A stretch of 64,000 bases of DNA from Gimesia algae (GCF_007746795.1 NZ_CP036343.1:3776369-3840368); one strand, 5' to 3'; counted from the first letter of the stretch, positions 27,238-37,007 are shown. The notes: a model not told the origin generated them from the letters alone. Program-made: numbers and translations.

Positions 27238-30200
27238 ATGCTTAACAGAGTGATTTTGAAGCACGCGCTCTCACTGTTTGTTGTTCTCGGTTTCTGCAGT
27301 CTGTCCGTTTTCCCGCTACTCGGTGCAGAAAAGACGGATTCCAAAAAAGCAGCGACTCCTGCAGATCAGCCTCTGATCCTGTTTATGATCGGGGAAGAAG
27401 GTTACAAGACGGCCGAAAGCCTGCCTGCTTTTGCCAAAGAACATCTGCAGCCTCTCGGCTTCCGTACCGAGTTTGTGTTCGCCGATAAAGACGATCCGAA
27501 TTCGTTCTCTGGATTGAAATCCCTCAAAGAGGCAGACCTGCTGTTTCTGAGTGTACGTCGAAAAACATTACCAGCCGCGCAGATGAAACTGCTTCGCGAT
27601 TACCTCGATTCCGGCAAGCCGCTGGTCGCCATTCGTACTTCCAGCCACGGCTTCTCGCTCAGCAAAGGGGAACCGGCGGAAGGTTATGTCGAGTGGAAAA
27701 ACTTTGACACCGAAGTACTGGGAGGCGAATACGCGGGCGACTTCGGCAATAAAACTCCGACTGATGTGACCACCCAGCTGCGGGCCGAGCAGGACCCGAT
27801 CATGGCAACGGTCCGTAATAAACATTTCCGTAGTGAAGGTTCGATGTATAAGAGCACGAACCTCAAAAGCTCCACGAAGACATTATTAATCGGACTGTCC
27901 AACGTGGAAGGGCAACCGGTCCATATGCCTGTCGCCTGGACAAACCGCTATCAAAAATCGCTGGTATTCTATACTTCACTCGGACACCCGAGCGATTTCA
28001 AAATCAATACCTTTACACATACACTGGTGAATGCCATCTACTGGTGCCTGAAACAGGCTCCCCCCCAGGTGGATGTCGCTGGCAAAATCACCCGCGATCG
28101 CTTCAAGAAGGATGTCGCTGCCAACGAGCAGGTCGACAAAGTCATGAAGGCCTTCAAAGGCAAAGGTGAAGTCGGCGATGAATCCGACCCGACTCCCCCC
28201 GCAGAGGCGGTCAAACTGTTTCAGGTTCACAAAGACTTCGAAATGGAAAGCATCGCTGCGGAACCCGAAGTCATGCAGCCCCTGTATCTCAGCTTCGACC
28301 ATCGCGGCCGGATGTGGGTCGTGCAATACCTGCAGTATCCGTTCCCCGCTGGCTTGAAGGTCGTCAAATACGACCAGTACCTGCGTGCTGTCTTCGATAA
28401 GGTGCCCCCCGCGCCGCCGAACCACTTCAAAGGGGCTGACAAGATTTCGGTACTCGAAGACACCGATGGCGATGGGACGTTTGATAAAATTAAAGACGTC
28501 ATTACCGGACTGAATATTGTCTCGGCTGTCACGGTGGGCAAAGGCGGCATCTGGGTCCTGAATCCCCCTTACCTGCTGTTTTATCCCGATGCCGACGGCG
28601 ATGACATTCCCGACGGCGATCCTGAAGTCCACTTGTCTGGCTTCGGTCTGGAAGACACCCACTCGGTTGCCAACAGCATCAAATGGGGCCCCGATGGCTG
28701 GCTGTACGGCGCGAACGGCAGTACGACCACGGGGACCGTCAGTTCGGCCGTCACAAAAAACGTGCACTTTAAAGGTCAGATGATCTGGCGATATCACCCC
28801 GAAACAAAAATCTTCGAAATCTACGCAGAAGGGGGCGGAAATACCTTCAGTGTGGAAATCGATTCCAAAGGCCGCGTCTTCTCCGGTACGAATAACGGAA
28901 GTACCCGCGGCATGCATTATGCGCAAGGCGGATATGCTCATAAGAACTGGGGCAAACATGGTCCGCTGACGAACTCATACGCGTTCGGTTATTACGAACA
29001 TATGAGGCACAAAGGATATCAGGAACGGTTCAGCCAGACCTTCTCGATTTATGAAGGGGGCGCTTTCCCTCCTAAATACAACGGTGCCGTCTTCGCAGCG
29101 AACTCGTTGCATAACCGCGTGATGGCCAGCAATCTGATTCCGGACACATCCACTTTTCGTACAGAAGATATGCCACCGATCGTGATGACACAGGACCGCT
29201 GGTTCCGCCCTGTCGATATCAAGGTCGGCCCCGATGGCAGCGTGTACCTCGCCGACTGGTATGACAGTCGCCTGACGCACGTCGACCCCCGCGACAACTG
29301 GCACAAAACCAGCGGCCGCATCTATCGTCTCAAACCAACCGATTACAAGCCCCTCAAACCGTTCGATCTTTCCAAGCAGACCAATGCGGAACTGATCGAA
29401 ACCATGGGGCACAAAAACAAATGGTTTCGTCAGAAAGCCGTACAGGTGATCGGCGAACGCGGCGACACGTCGATGGTTCCCACATTACTGGCGATTGCCA
29501 AAGATGAAAACGATGATCGCTGCCTGGAAGCCCTCTGGGCGTTGAATCAGCTCGGTGCGTTCAACAAAGAACTGGCACTGGAACTGCTGGGACATCGCGA
29601 TGAACACATGCGTCGCTGGACCATCCGTCTGCTCGGCGATTCCCACACCAGTTCGAAAAAGCTGACTGAGTCACTGGTCGGTCTGGCGAAAACAGAACCT
29701 TACGCCGAAGTACGTTCACAACTGGCTTCCACCGCCAAACGTCTCCCCGCGGAATCCGGGCTCGCGATTACCGCCGAACTGCTGCAGCGGGAAGAGGATC
29801 TGCAAGACCTGCATATTCCACTGCTGTTATGGTGGGCCATCGAAAGCAAAGCGACTTCTGATCGGGGGTTGGTGTTACAACTGTTCTCGAAACCGGATTT
29901 CTGGAAAGTCCAGATGGTGCAGGATTACATTCTTGAACGCATCATGCAGCGATATGCAATGGCGGGCGGCGATGAAAACTACGCCATGTGCGCCGAACTG
30001 CTGAAGCTGGCCCCTTCCGATCAGCATAAAGAAAAACTGATGGTGGGCATGCTGGAAGCGTTCCGTGGCCAGAAGATCGACAACCTGCCTGCAGAACTCA
30101 GTAAAGAACTGGCAGAATACCAGAAGAACCTGGGAGAATCGGATCTGGCTTTAGCGTTACGACTGGGTGACAAGGAAGCGACACAACGTGCATTGAAAAT

Positions 30201-31101
30201 CATTGCTGATAAAAACGCCGACCGTCCGACTCGCCTGACTTACATTGAAATCCTGGGACAACTCAAAACCAAAGAAGCCGTCGGACCGCTGACGGCGATC
30301 CTCTCGTCATCGGGAGCCGACACACACTCGTTAAAACGAGTCGCGCTGCAGGCGCTGATGAATTTTGAAAACCCGAGTATCGGCAACAGTATTCTGGGGC
30401 GTTATCACAGCACGCTGCTCGACGAACACGATGTCCGCGGTACGGCCCAGCGTGTATTAGCCAGTCGCAAAGCATGGAGCAAGCAGTTCCTCGCTCAAGT
30501 CGACGCGTGGCGAATCAAAGCGAATACCATTCCCCTGGATGTCGTGCAGCAGATGTCACTGCATGATGACCCGGAGATCAAAGCCAGTATTAAAAAGCAC
30601 TGGGGCAAAATCCGCGGCTCCTCTCCCGCAGAGAAACAGCAGGAAATGAAACGGGTCGCCGAGCTGGTCAAAGCGGGCGGCGGGGAATTCTCAGCCGGGA
30701 AAGTCCTGTTTAATAAAACGTGTGCCGTCTGTCATACGCTGTACGGCGAAGGAGGCAAAGCCGGCCCGAAACTGACGGGCTACGAACGAGACAACCTGAA
30801 CTTCATGCTGCTGGCAGTCGTTGACCCGAGTGCCGCCATTCGTGAAGAGTTCACCAACTTCCTGGTCGTCACAGACGATGGGCGGACAGTGACGGGTCTC
30901 ATCGATGAGCAGACCACCAAGACACTCACACTGCGTGATGTCAAAGGGCAGACCGTGCTCATCAATAAAGACGAGATCGAAATCCTCAAAGCGCTGGACC
31001 TGTCACTGATGCCTGATGGACTGACCAAAACCATGAGCGATCAGGAAGTAAAAGACCTCTTCAACTACATCATGAGCCGCACTCCGAACAGCGGTAAATA
31101 A
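27238..31101 (+). CDS. ThuA / membrane-bound dehydrogenase / HEAT / PVC-type cytochrome c fusion
   Basis: A 1287-residue exported protein, typical of planctomycetes. After a signal peptide the order is a ThuA-like domain (residues about 35-275; LRDYLDSGKPLVAIRTSSHGF), then a beta-propeller of the TIGR02604 type (DHRGRMWVVQYLQYPF, DTDGDGTFDK repeats, SNSIKWGPDGWLYGANG), then HEAT-like alpha repeats (from about 720), and at the C-terminus a PVC-type cytochrome c with CAVCH and GPKLTG. The propeller probably oxidises a sugar or alcohol and passes electrons to the heme; the substrate is unknown. The start at 27238 is chosen for the signal peptide. The ThuA part resembles that of the protein at 41055. 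Confidence 0.9.
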   Translation: MLNRVILKHALSLFVVLGFCSLSVFPLLGAEKTDSKKAATPADQPLILFMIGEEGYKTAESLPAFAKEHLQPLGFRTEFVFADKDDPNSFSGLKSLKEADLLFLSVRRKTLPAAQMKLLRDYLDSGKPLVAIRTSSHGFSLSKGEPAEGYVEWKNFDTEVLGGEYAGDFGNKTPTDVTTQLRAEQDPIMATVRNKHFRSEGSMYKSTNLKSSTKTLLIGLSNVEGQPVHMPVAWTNRYQKSLVFYTSLGHPSDFKINTFTHTLVNAIYWCLKQAPPQVDVAGKITRDRFKKDVAANEQVDKVMKAFKGKGEVGDESDPTPPAEAVKLFQVHKDFEMESIAAEPEVMQPLYLSFDHRGRMWVVQYLQYPFPAGLKVVKYDQYLRAVFDKVPPAPPNHFKGADKISVLEDTDGDGTFDKIKDVITGLNIVSAVTVGKGGIWVLNPPYLLFYPDADGDDIPDGDPEVHLSGFGLEDTHSVANSIKWGPDGWLYGANGSTTTGTVSSAVTKNVHFKGQMIWRYHPETKIFEIYAEGGGNTFSVEIDSKGRVFSGTNNGSTRGMHYAQGGYAHKNWGKHGPLTNSYAFGYYEHMRHKGYQERFSQTFSIYEGGAFPPKYNGAVFAANSLHNRVMASNLIPDTSTFRTEDMPPIVMTQDRWFRPVDIKVGPDGSVYLADWYDSRLTHVDPRDNWHKTSGRIYRLKPTDYKPLKPFDLSKQTNAELIETMGHKNKWFRQKAVQVIGERGDTSMVPTLLAIAKDENDDRCLEALWALNQLGAFNKELALELLGHRDEHMRRWTIRLLGDSHTSSKKLTESLVGLAKTEPYAEVRSQLASTAKRLPAESGLAITAELLQREEDLQDLHIPLLLWWAIESKATSDRGLVLQLFSKPDFWKVQMVQDYILERIMQRYAMAGGDENYAMCAELLKLAPSDQHKEKLMVGMLEAFRGQKIDNLPAELSKELAEYQKNLGESDLALALRLGDKEATQRALKIIADKNADRPTRLTYIEILGQLKTKEAVGPLTAILSSSGADTHSLKRVALQALMNFENPSIGNSILGRYHSTLLDEHDVRGTAQRVLASRKAWSKQFLAQVDAWRIKANTIPLDVVQQMSLHDDPEIKASIKKHWGKIRGSSPAEKQQEMKRVAELVKAGGGEFSAGKVLFNKTCAVCHTLYGEGGKAGPKLTGYERDNLNFMLLAVVDPSAAIREEFTNFLVVTDDGRTVTGLIDEQTTKTLTLRDVKGQTVLINKDEIEILKALDLSLMPDGLTKTMSDQEVKDLFNYIMSRTPNSGK

Positions 31102-31106
31102 CGACC

Positions 31107-31132
31107 ATAAAAATGGAGCGGGCCGCTCCCCT
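31107..31132. terminator. Short hairpin with A/T tails
   Basis: GGAGC at 31115-31119 and GCTCC at 31125-31129 flank a GGGCC loop. On the minus strand it is followed by ATTTTTA, so it could end the three-gene STN-like operon; on the plus strand it lies just behind the cytochrome gene. Confidence 0.45.
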
Positions 31133-31162
31133 CGGCCTTCTTCATTTTTGTGTGTTGTTATT

Positions 31163-31966
31163 TTAAAAGCGACTCCCTGTTGAATTCGACTGCGCCGCCT
31201 GGGCTTGTCTCAGATTCTGTAGCAGTTTCACAATCGCTTCGTGTGCATGATATGTCTGGCCGATTACCAGTGATTTACTCGGTTCATGTATCGAAATGGT
31301 CCCCCCTTTAAACTGGAAGTTATAGACCTGGGCATCCTGGCCGGAGGAACCATAAATGGGGGCCAGCTGGTCAATGCCACTTGGTTTCCACTCTCCGAGG
31401 CGCGCGTTGCGAATTACCAGTTCCAGGGCGGCATAGCCATCCGGGCTGGATCCGCATAAATCGCCCACGGGATAGACCCGCGTCTTAAACATTCGCGCCG
31501 CTCGTTCCTTTGTAGTTATCAGAACCATTTCCTTGTCGACCACATACGTCAGATCGAGAGGGTCCAGAATATAATCCAGCACATTTTGCAGGGATTGCTC
31601 TGTGAATTTGACATCGATGATTTCTTCCCGGGTTACGCCGGCCTCTTCCAGATATTTGTCCTGCAGAAGAATCGGAATATTATGCAACTCCGAAAAATAT
31701 ACCATCGTTTCATACAGAGGGATCTTGGGAAAATTTGCATGGGTATCCCGCTTCAACATGCTGTCGATCAGTTCTTCACGTTTGGTTAACACGGGATAAA
31801 AGACGGGCTGGGCTTTCATAGAAACTTTGGGGAGTTCGACTTTCTTTTCCGGCGTCGCTGTTTTTTCTTCTGCCTGAACTGCCAGCGTCAATGCCCCGAT
31901 TAACAATGCTCCCATACCTACAGACGGTAAACAGGAACGACCATGTTTCTGATTTCTACTCATCAA
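31163..31966 (-). CDS. STN/secretin-N-like exported protein, paralogue 3 of 3
   Basis: A 267-residue exported protein, last of three tandem paralogues. After the signal peptide, residues ~55-160 form an STN-like domain (IPLYETMVYFSELHNIPILL, LQNVLDYILDPLDLTYVVDKEMVLITT), then the shared motif FKTRVYPVGDLC. The C-terminal block GTISIHEPSKSLVIGQTYHAH-type ends in LLQNLRQAQ and resembles the domains that precede secretin channels. No beta-barrel secretin domain is present, so it would be a soluble or peripheral periplasmic component. The three genes are closely spaced (61 bp to the next) and presumably one transcript. Confidence 0.75.
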   Translation of the reverse strand: MMSRNQKHGRSCLPSVGMGALLIGALTLAVQAEEKTATPEKKVELPKVSMKAQPVFYPVLTKREELIDSMLKRDTHANFPKIPLYETMVYFSELHNIPILLQDKYLEEAGVTREEIIDVKFTEQSLQNVLDYILDPLDLTYVVDKEMVLITTKERAARMFKTRVYPVGDLCGSSPDGYAALELVIRNARLGEWKPSGIDQLAPIYGSSGQDAQVYNFQFKGGTISIHEPSKSLVIGQTYHAHEAIVKLLQNLRQAQAAQSNSTGSRF

Positions 31967-32027
31967 TATGCCCTCTCAGGGATTAATTCGACTCGTAAAT
32001 TTTCAGCCGATTCTTTGATTGATTATA

Positions 32028-33020
32028 CTATTCATTGTCCTGTTGAGCCTGACGGAGCTGTGTCAGTAATTCGACAATCGCATTGTGGGCGTGATAGGTC
32101 TGGCTGATCACCAGCGCGTGCGACTGTTGCACCACAGAGATCGTGCCTCCGGGTTCATCCGCGTAAACAGCCTGTGATCCACCGCCACCAAAACCGCCGC
32201 CAAAACCGCCGCCACCGCCCAGGCCACCACCTGATGCGCCTTGAACGCTAAAGAATCCTGAGCCGGCATGTCCTTTCTGTCCCTGCTTGGGATTTGAATT
32301 ACTCAATGTGGTATTGATGCGAATAGATTTCCAGCTACCCAGATTGGCATTCTGGATGGATGTGCCCAGAACCAGGTAATCTTCATCAATGATGCACAGA
32401 TCGCCCACCGGATACACTCTGGTTTTAAACGTTTCGGATGCTGACTCTTTTGAGAGGACCTGAATTAACCCCCGATCGACGATAAACGTCAGATCCAGCG
32501 GATCCAGGATTTGCAGTAGCGCATCGCTGAGGCTGATTTCTGCAAAAATCGCATCAATGGGTTCATCGGCTGTGATTCCTAGATTATTCTCCAGATCTTT
32601 CGCCTGGATCACAATCGGTACTTTATGTCTCTCACTAAAATAGGTAACCACATCTTCCAGGGGTGTTTCCACAAACTCGGCGTCTGTGTTCATCTTCAGC
32701 GCCACTTCGAATGTCTGCTCGCGCGCCGTGAGCGCCGGGTAGAAGACCGGCTTTACTCCTTTTGCTTTTTTTTGTTCTGCCGGCGCAATCTTTTTTGAAA
32801 TGGCATTCACCGTCGGCTTTTTCGCTGAAGTCTCCTGTGGTTTCTGCTTCTGTTGCTCTGGTGCCGCCTCCTGAAATGCGATCATACTCTGGGTGACAGG
32901 CTTCTTTACAGCAGAAGTCGCAGCATTTTTTTTCACTTCTGCCATCGCCATCGCGTCGCAGCCCACAGCCACACAAACAAGCATTGCAGCAAAAACATTC
33001 TGTTTTCGTAACCTACTCAT
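32028..33020 (-). CDS. STN/secretin-N-like exported protein, paralogue 2 of 3, with glycine-rich insert
   Basis: A 330-residue relative of its two neighbours. The N-terminus ends in VAVGC-DAMAMAE: it may be processed as a lipoprotein (VGC) or after AMA. A Gln/Lys/Pro-rich linker runs to residue ~90. The STN-like domain follows (TPLEDVVTYFSERHKVPIVI, LLQILDPLDLTFIVDRGLIQVLS) with FKTRVYPVGDLC. Before the C-terminal block (LVISQTYHAHNAIVELL, LRQAQ) there is a glycine-rich insert (about 20 residues of GGG/FGGG) that the paralogues lack. Function unknown. It sits between the other two with gaps of 61 and 36 bp. Confidence 0.75.
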   Translation of the reverse strand: MSRLRKQNVFAAMLVCVAVGCDAMAMAEVKKNAATSAVKKPVTQSMIAFQEAAPEQQKQKPQETSAKKPTVNAISKKIAPAEQKKAKGVKPVFYPALTAREQTFEVALKMNTDAEFVETPLEDVVTYFSERHKVPIVIQAKDLENNLGITADEPIDAIFAEISLSDALLQILDPLDLTFIVDRGLIQVLSKESASETFKTRVYPVGDLCIIDEDYLVLGTSIQNANLGSWKSIRINTTLSNSNPKQGQKGHAGSGFFSVQGASGGGLGGGGGFGGGFGGGGSQAVYADEPGGTISVVQQSHALVISQTYHAHNAIVELLTQLRQAQQDNE

Positions 33021-33056
33021 AACCAGTCCCCTGTTTTGAAAAATGACTTCAGAGAT

Positions 33057-33944
33057 TCACTCCACCTCAGAACTCTGGCCTTTCTGAGCTTTGCTGACCT
33101 GCCTGAGCTGACTTAGTAACTCCGTTATTTTGAAATGCACTCGATCCGTTTCATTCACCACCAGTGCCTGACATTGGGGAACGACGGAAATACTGCGACT
33201 TGAATATTGTACCTTCGATTTCCTGGTTGATTTCCTGGAGCCACCAATTACCAGATCATCGACCGGATAGGTTTTTTGTCGTGTCGCTGAAGACGGAAGG
33301 CAGGTATTGCGGATCACGTTTTCGAGCGCCTGGAATTCCTCGGGCGAATTGCCTAAGTCGGCGACTGGGTAAATCCGTACTTTCAAAATACGATTGGCTT
33401 CTTCAATCGTCGTAATCTTCAGCACTTCCTGATCGATGACATAATCCAGGCCGATAGGTCTCAGAATGATGTCGAACGCGGACTTGAGTGAAATCCCGCT
33501 CAGCGACACATTCACAGGTTCTTCTACAGTGAGACCATCCTGCTTTAGTGCCAGCGCGTCCAGATAAATGTTAATCCCGTGCTGGTTTTGAAAGAAATCC
33601 ATCACTTCAGATAAAGGAACATGGGGAAAGTCCGCTTTGGTTTTGGTATTAAGTTCCTTCTGAATTGTCTCCTCACTCCTGGTCAGAGGCGGATAGAAGG
33701 GCTGAATGATCTGGATTTCCGAAGCCGTTGTCTGCTTTTGAGCCAGTTGAAGTGGTTGATGTTTCTGCGAACTGACCAGGACATCTTGCCCTACGATATT
33801 GTGATCCAACTCACATGAAGTCTCGGGGTTCGCGGCTCTGGTGTTCTGTTCCACTTCCGCGCTGACGGTCATCAAAACCCAGCCCGCCGAGATGCACAGC
33901 AACAGGACGAACAAGTGACTTCGTTTCATAAACCATCGCATCAT
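33057..33944 (-). CDS. STN/secretin-N-like exported protein, paralogue 1 of 3
   Basis: First gene of the tandem trio, 295 residues from the ATG at 33944, which follows AAAGGAGTGCTC. Signal peptide MMRWFMKRSHLFVLLLC. The shared elements are LTRSEETIQKEL, the STN-like domain (VPLSEVMDFFQNQHGINIYL, FDIILRPIGLDYVIDQEVLKITT), KVRIYPVADLG, where the cysteine of the others is missing, and the C-terminal LVVNETDRVHFKITELLSQLRQ. It is the most diverged of the three. The promoter must lie in the 316-bp region upstream. Confidence 0.75.
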   Translation of the reverse strand: MMRWFMKRSHLFVLLLCISAGWVLMTVSAEVEQNTRAANPETSCELDHNIVGQDVLVSSQKHQPLQLAQKQTTASEIQIIQPFYPPLTRSEETIQKELNTKTKADFPHVPLSEVMDFFQNQHGINIYLDALALKQDGLTVEEPVNVSLSGISLKSAFDIILRPIGLDYVIDQEVLKITTIEEANRILKVRIYPVADLGNSPEEFQALENVIRNTCLPSSATRQKTYPVDDLVIGGSRKSTRKSKVQYSSRSISVVPQCQALVVNETDRVHFKITELLSQLRQVSKAQKGQSSEVE

Positions 33945-34260
33945 GAGCACTCCTTTTTTGATATATTTTGATTCGTTCTATTGCAGCATGAATCCTGAAA
34001 ATGCAGGCGAATTAATCAGAAGCAACATCAAAGTACTCGTAACAGATGCCCGTGACTGCCGGAAACCAGCTTCAGCAAAGGATCATTGTTCGGGCATCGA
34101 ACCTGATTGAGGATAGAAATGAAATCAGACAATAACAACGAGTACGCAATGAATGGATGAATATCTACTGATAGTAAAATCAGAAATCCGAACTGTCAAC
34201 TTTTTTCTTGACGAAACTGCGGCACACGGACTCTTCACTCAGCCGCCAGCGAAAGATCAA
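33945..34260. other. Intergenic region upstream of the STN-like trio
   Basis: About 316 bases between the flippase gene end and the trio. It should hold the trio's promoter. I see no terminator for the flippase gene and no frame worth calling. Confidence 0.45.
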
Positions 34261-35685
34261 TTATTTCCGCTGTGAAACAAATCGCTGCAAAATGAGTAGA
34301 AACCCGGGGATCGTCAGTAGATAGCCTGCCAGGAGAAACCCCCAGCCGGCGCCCACCGGTCCGTAGGTTTTTCCCAGATACCAGACCAGCATTCCCGTAA
34401 TCAGCTGAGTCAACGTGTTCAAAAACAGAAAGGGTTCCTGTTTAAACGGCCGAATATATGCCATCACGCACTGCGAGATATGAATGGGAATGATGGCCAG
34501 CGTCAATAAAATCGTCGGGTAGAGTGGCAGAATTCGTTGCTGCAGTTTCTGGATCAGATACCAGACCGGTTCCAGCACGTCCCAGCCCGCGGGTAACTTT
34601 GAACCTTGCAGCAGCTGTAGCCCCCAGACGATCAGACAGAACAAAGTGCCTCCCGCCAGCAGCACCATGGTGGAAACCTGTGCCAATCTTCGAAAGACAC
34701 GGTTCAGTTCAGGAATATTATTCTGCGACACCAGCGAACCAAATAACGGAGCCCGCGCCAGCAACCAGGCAAAGGTGGCCATCTGCAGTGTCATCAAAGC
34801 CGTCCAGGTCAGCCCCAGTCGGCCGGCGACTTCGGGTCCCTGGTATTCAAACATCAACGGAATGACAAACGCACTGGTGAAGTAGGTCGCCATCGCCTGC
34901 ACCGCCAGCTTCCATTGGAGAGGCCAGACTTCTTCCGACCAGCTGACCAGCGTCCCTGTGCGTTGTGGCAGCAGCGATGCAAAAAACCGTCGATAACGAA
35001 TCCCAATCAGCCACAGTTCCCAGAACAGGCGCACTGCCGAAATCGCGACACAGGTCCAGATCCCGCCTCCGCTGGAAATAACCAGCCAGGCGACCAGCGT
35101 GCCCGTAATACTTTGAAAGGCCCGATAGCGGTTGGTGACCGAAACCTGATCGCAGCCATCCAGCAGGGACAGACAGGGAGTGGCAATCAGAGTCAGTGCC
35201 GTCAGTCCGGCCACACACAGCCAGGGGAGTTGCCAGTTCACTCCACTGGGGGGTTGAGACGAAAAGAAATAATAGCCGGCCACTCCAATACCGCCGACAA
35301 ACAGCAGCCCGGCGACGGTGTACCATTTCAAGACCAGCAGCATGAGACTGCGCAAGCGTGAGAGAGCGTCCGGATCACCGGTCAGCGCACCCCGTTCATC
35401 GATTTCCAGCTTTGCCCATTCATGACTGGCCAGATAAAGCGTCACGACCTGCATGCCCATTTCGACAAAGGTCTGTAATGCGATCAGGGCACCAAACGTA
35501 TAATAGTATCCCTGCAGTTCACTGGAGAAAAATGCAATGATCAACAGCATCGTGACCGGTCCGGAGACAAACTGCCAGCCGCGACCGACCAGCGCATAAA
35601 ACACCGCCCGATTGACTTCCATTCGGTTGAGCAAGCGACGAGGCCAGCTGCGTCGTTGTGGTTGAGGTTCCCGCTGTTCGGTCAT
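34261..35685 (-). CDS. Polysaccharide flippase-like membrane protein
   Basis: A 474-residue protein with about twelve hydrophobic helices and a positively charged cytoplasmic N-terminus (PQPQRRSWPRRLLNRMEVNRAVFYALVGRGWQFVSGPV). The overall layout and the VGRGW-Q-FVSGPVTMLLI start are those of MOP-superfamily flippases (Wzx/MVIN-like), which move lipid-linked saccharides across the inner membrane. No oligosaccharide-specific gene cluster surrounds it, apart from the ATP-grasp-like gene 36 bp upstream, so the cargo is unknown. Confidence 0.8.
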   Translation of the reverse strand: MTEQREPQPQRRSWPRRLLNRMEVNRAVFYALVGRGWQFVSGPVTMLLIIAFFSSELQGYYYTFGALIALQTFVEMGMQVVTLYLASHEWAKLEIDERGALTGDPDALSRLRSLMLLVLKWYTVAGLLFVGGIGVAGYYFFSSQPPSGVNWQLPWLCVAGLTALTLIATPCLSLLDGCDQVSVTNRYRAFQSITGTLVAWLVISSGGGIWTCVAISAVRLFWELWLIGIRYRRFFASLLPQRTGTLVSWSEEVWPLQWKLAVQAMATYFTSAFVIPLMFEYQGPEVAGRLGLTWTALMTLQMATFAWLLARAPLFGSLVSQNNIPELNRVFRRLAQVSTMVLLAGGTLFCLIVWGLQLLQGSKLPAGWDVLEPVWYLIQKLQQRILPLYPTILLTLAIIPIHISQCVMAYIRPFKQEPFLFLNTLTQLITGMLVWYLGKTYGPVGAGWGFLLAGYLLTIPGFLLILQRFVSQRK

Positions 35686-35721
35686 ACGCCGTGATCAATT
35701 CTCTTCTGTGCTTCGTCTACC

Positions 35722-36939
35722 TCAACAAGTGGTCTCTGCCAATACAGAAACCGCCCGCATCAGATTCTCTTCGGCCCGGTCTAATTCTTCCGTCGTTTCA
35801 GAAATCAGTAATCCATTCACCAGTCGTAACGTTTGACCGTTGATCTGGTCCGGTGATGTCGCAATCAAGCGTGTGCTTGATTTCTGCGTGTCGGCAACAC
35901 ATCTTAACCACTTTGAAAAGGGCTGACCATACGACTCTTTCCAGGAGAGATGCAGCCAGCTTGCGACCTGTCCCGGCTCGAGAAACCGCGTAAAGCCTAA
36001 CGCCATTCGTCCCATAGTATAGCGTGCATTCACATCCTGAATGAGACGCCACTGTAATTGTCCCTGCTCGTCGCGAAACTGCATCGCATCGATGCCAAGG
36101 GGTCCAAAGTAACCTGTCTGCTGCACCCGCAATGCGACGCGGTGCCCCACTTCAATCGCGGTCTGCCATGTTTCCCGCGTCTGCTCATCCACGCAGATGC
36201 GACTGCCGCGATACTGACCGCGGTCATCACACAATAATAAAGCGAGCCCCAGAAATTCGGGTTCCCCCTGCTCTGGTATCTCAAACTGCAGGCCGGCTTC
36301 CGCGCTACGCTGCACCCACGCCTCCAGAAACAGAGGCTGCTGGTATGCGAAGCGTTTTTTCGCCCAGTCCCTGATCTGAGTTGATACCAGCCTTCCCCGT
36401 CCCAGCATCCGCTCCCGCGCTGACATACTGAAATCAGCCTTGAGCACCCACGTAGACTCGCTGTCCCTCTGCAAAGGCAACTCTGCGACCGCCGCTTGCA
36501 GTTCCTCCATGCATTCGACCTGACAACTGCCCGGCAGTGACAGTCCCCATTCGGTTTCACACTGAAATGAAAAGGACCGGGAGTTGACTGTTTTCACAGC
36601 AGACAGATCGGGAGTGGTTACTGTGAACCTCTGCGCGTTTGCCAGTTTTGCAGACGCTTCTGACCAGCCCCAGGGAACGAATTCCCGCGCAGTCGCGTGA
36701 TCACGGCGGGGCCACTCTGAGATCCACTCCACTTCCGGCAGACCGGCCGCCTGCAAGTCAGTTATAAATTCAGGTGAGACCAAAGCAGGCAGATAGATCT
36801 GATCGCCGGCTTCTGCCATGCCCAGCCAGCAGCTTGCCAGTTGCAGATTTAACGCGGGTGCAGCTCCCCCGGGCATTGAATACACTTCACTTGCCAGTTG
36901 ATGCTCGAAATCAAAATTACCCAGAAAAACGCGAAGCAT
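35722..36939 (-). CDS. ATP-grasp-like protein
   Basis: A 405-residue protein with the layout of an ATP-grasp enzyme. Residues ~150-300 contain WVLKADFSMSARERMLGRGR (a P-loop-like grasp region), EAWVQRSAEAGLQFEI, and FGPLGIDAMQFRDEQGQLQWRLIQDVNARYTMG, the DVNxR motif giving the Mg2+-binding Asn seen in carboxylate-amine ligases. Its first 140 residues resemble a preATP-grasp fold (PALNLQLASCWLGMAEAGD). ATP-grasp enzymes join a carboxylate to an amine or thiol; the substrates are unknown. Its stop lies 36 bp upstream of the flippase start and both are on the minus strand, so the two may act together in making and exporting a capsule or peptide. This is inference. Confidence 0.65.
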   Translation of the reverse strand: MLRVFLGNFDFEHQLASEVYSMPGGAAPALNLQLASCWLGMAEAGDQIYLPALVSPEFITDLQAAGLPEVEWISEWPRRDHATAREFVPWGWSEASAKLANAQRFTVTTPDLSAVKTVNSRSFSFQCETEWGLSLPGSCQVECMEELQAAVAELPLQRDSESTWVLKADFSMSARERMLGRGRLVSTQIRDWAKKRFAYQQPLFLEAWVQRSAEAGLQFEIPEQGEPEFLGLALLLCDDRGQYRGSRICVDEQTRETWQTAIEVGHRVALRVQQTGYFGPLGIDAMQFRDEQGQLQWRLIQDVNARYTMGRMALGFTRFLEPGQVASWLHLSWKESYGQPFSKWLRCVADTQKSSTRLIATSPDQINGQTLRLVNGLLISETTEELDRAEENLMRAVSVLAETTC

Positions 36940-37007
36940 TGATTAAACCGTGATCGAACAGAAAACGTGAGAACAGCAGGAATCCCGCAGGAAAAGCCAA
37001 ATTAACA

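Noticed and set aside
27976-28959. 327-aa antisense frame inside the 1287-aa cytochrome gene
   Set aside because: It lies entirely opposite a strongly supported coding region and looks like codon-bias shadow.
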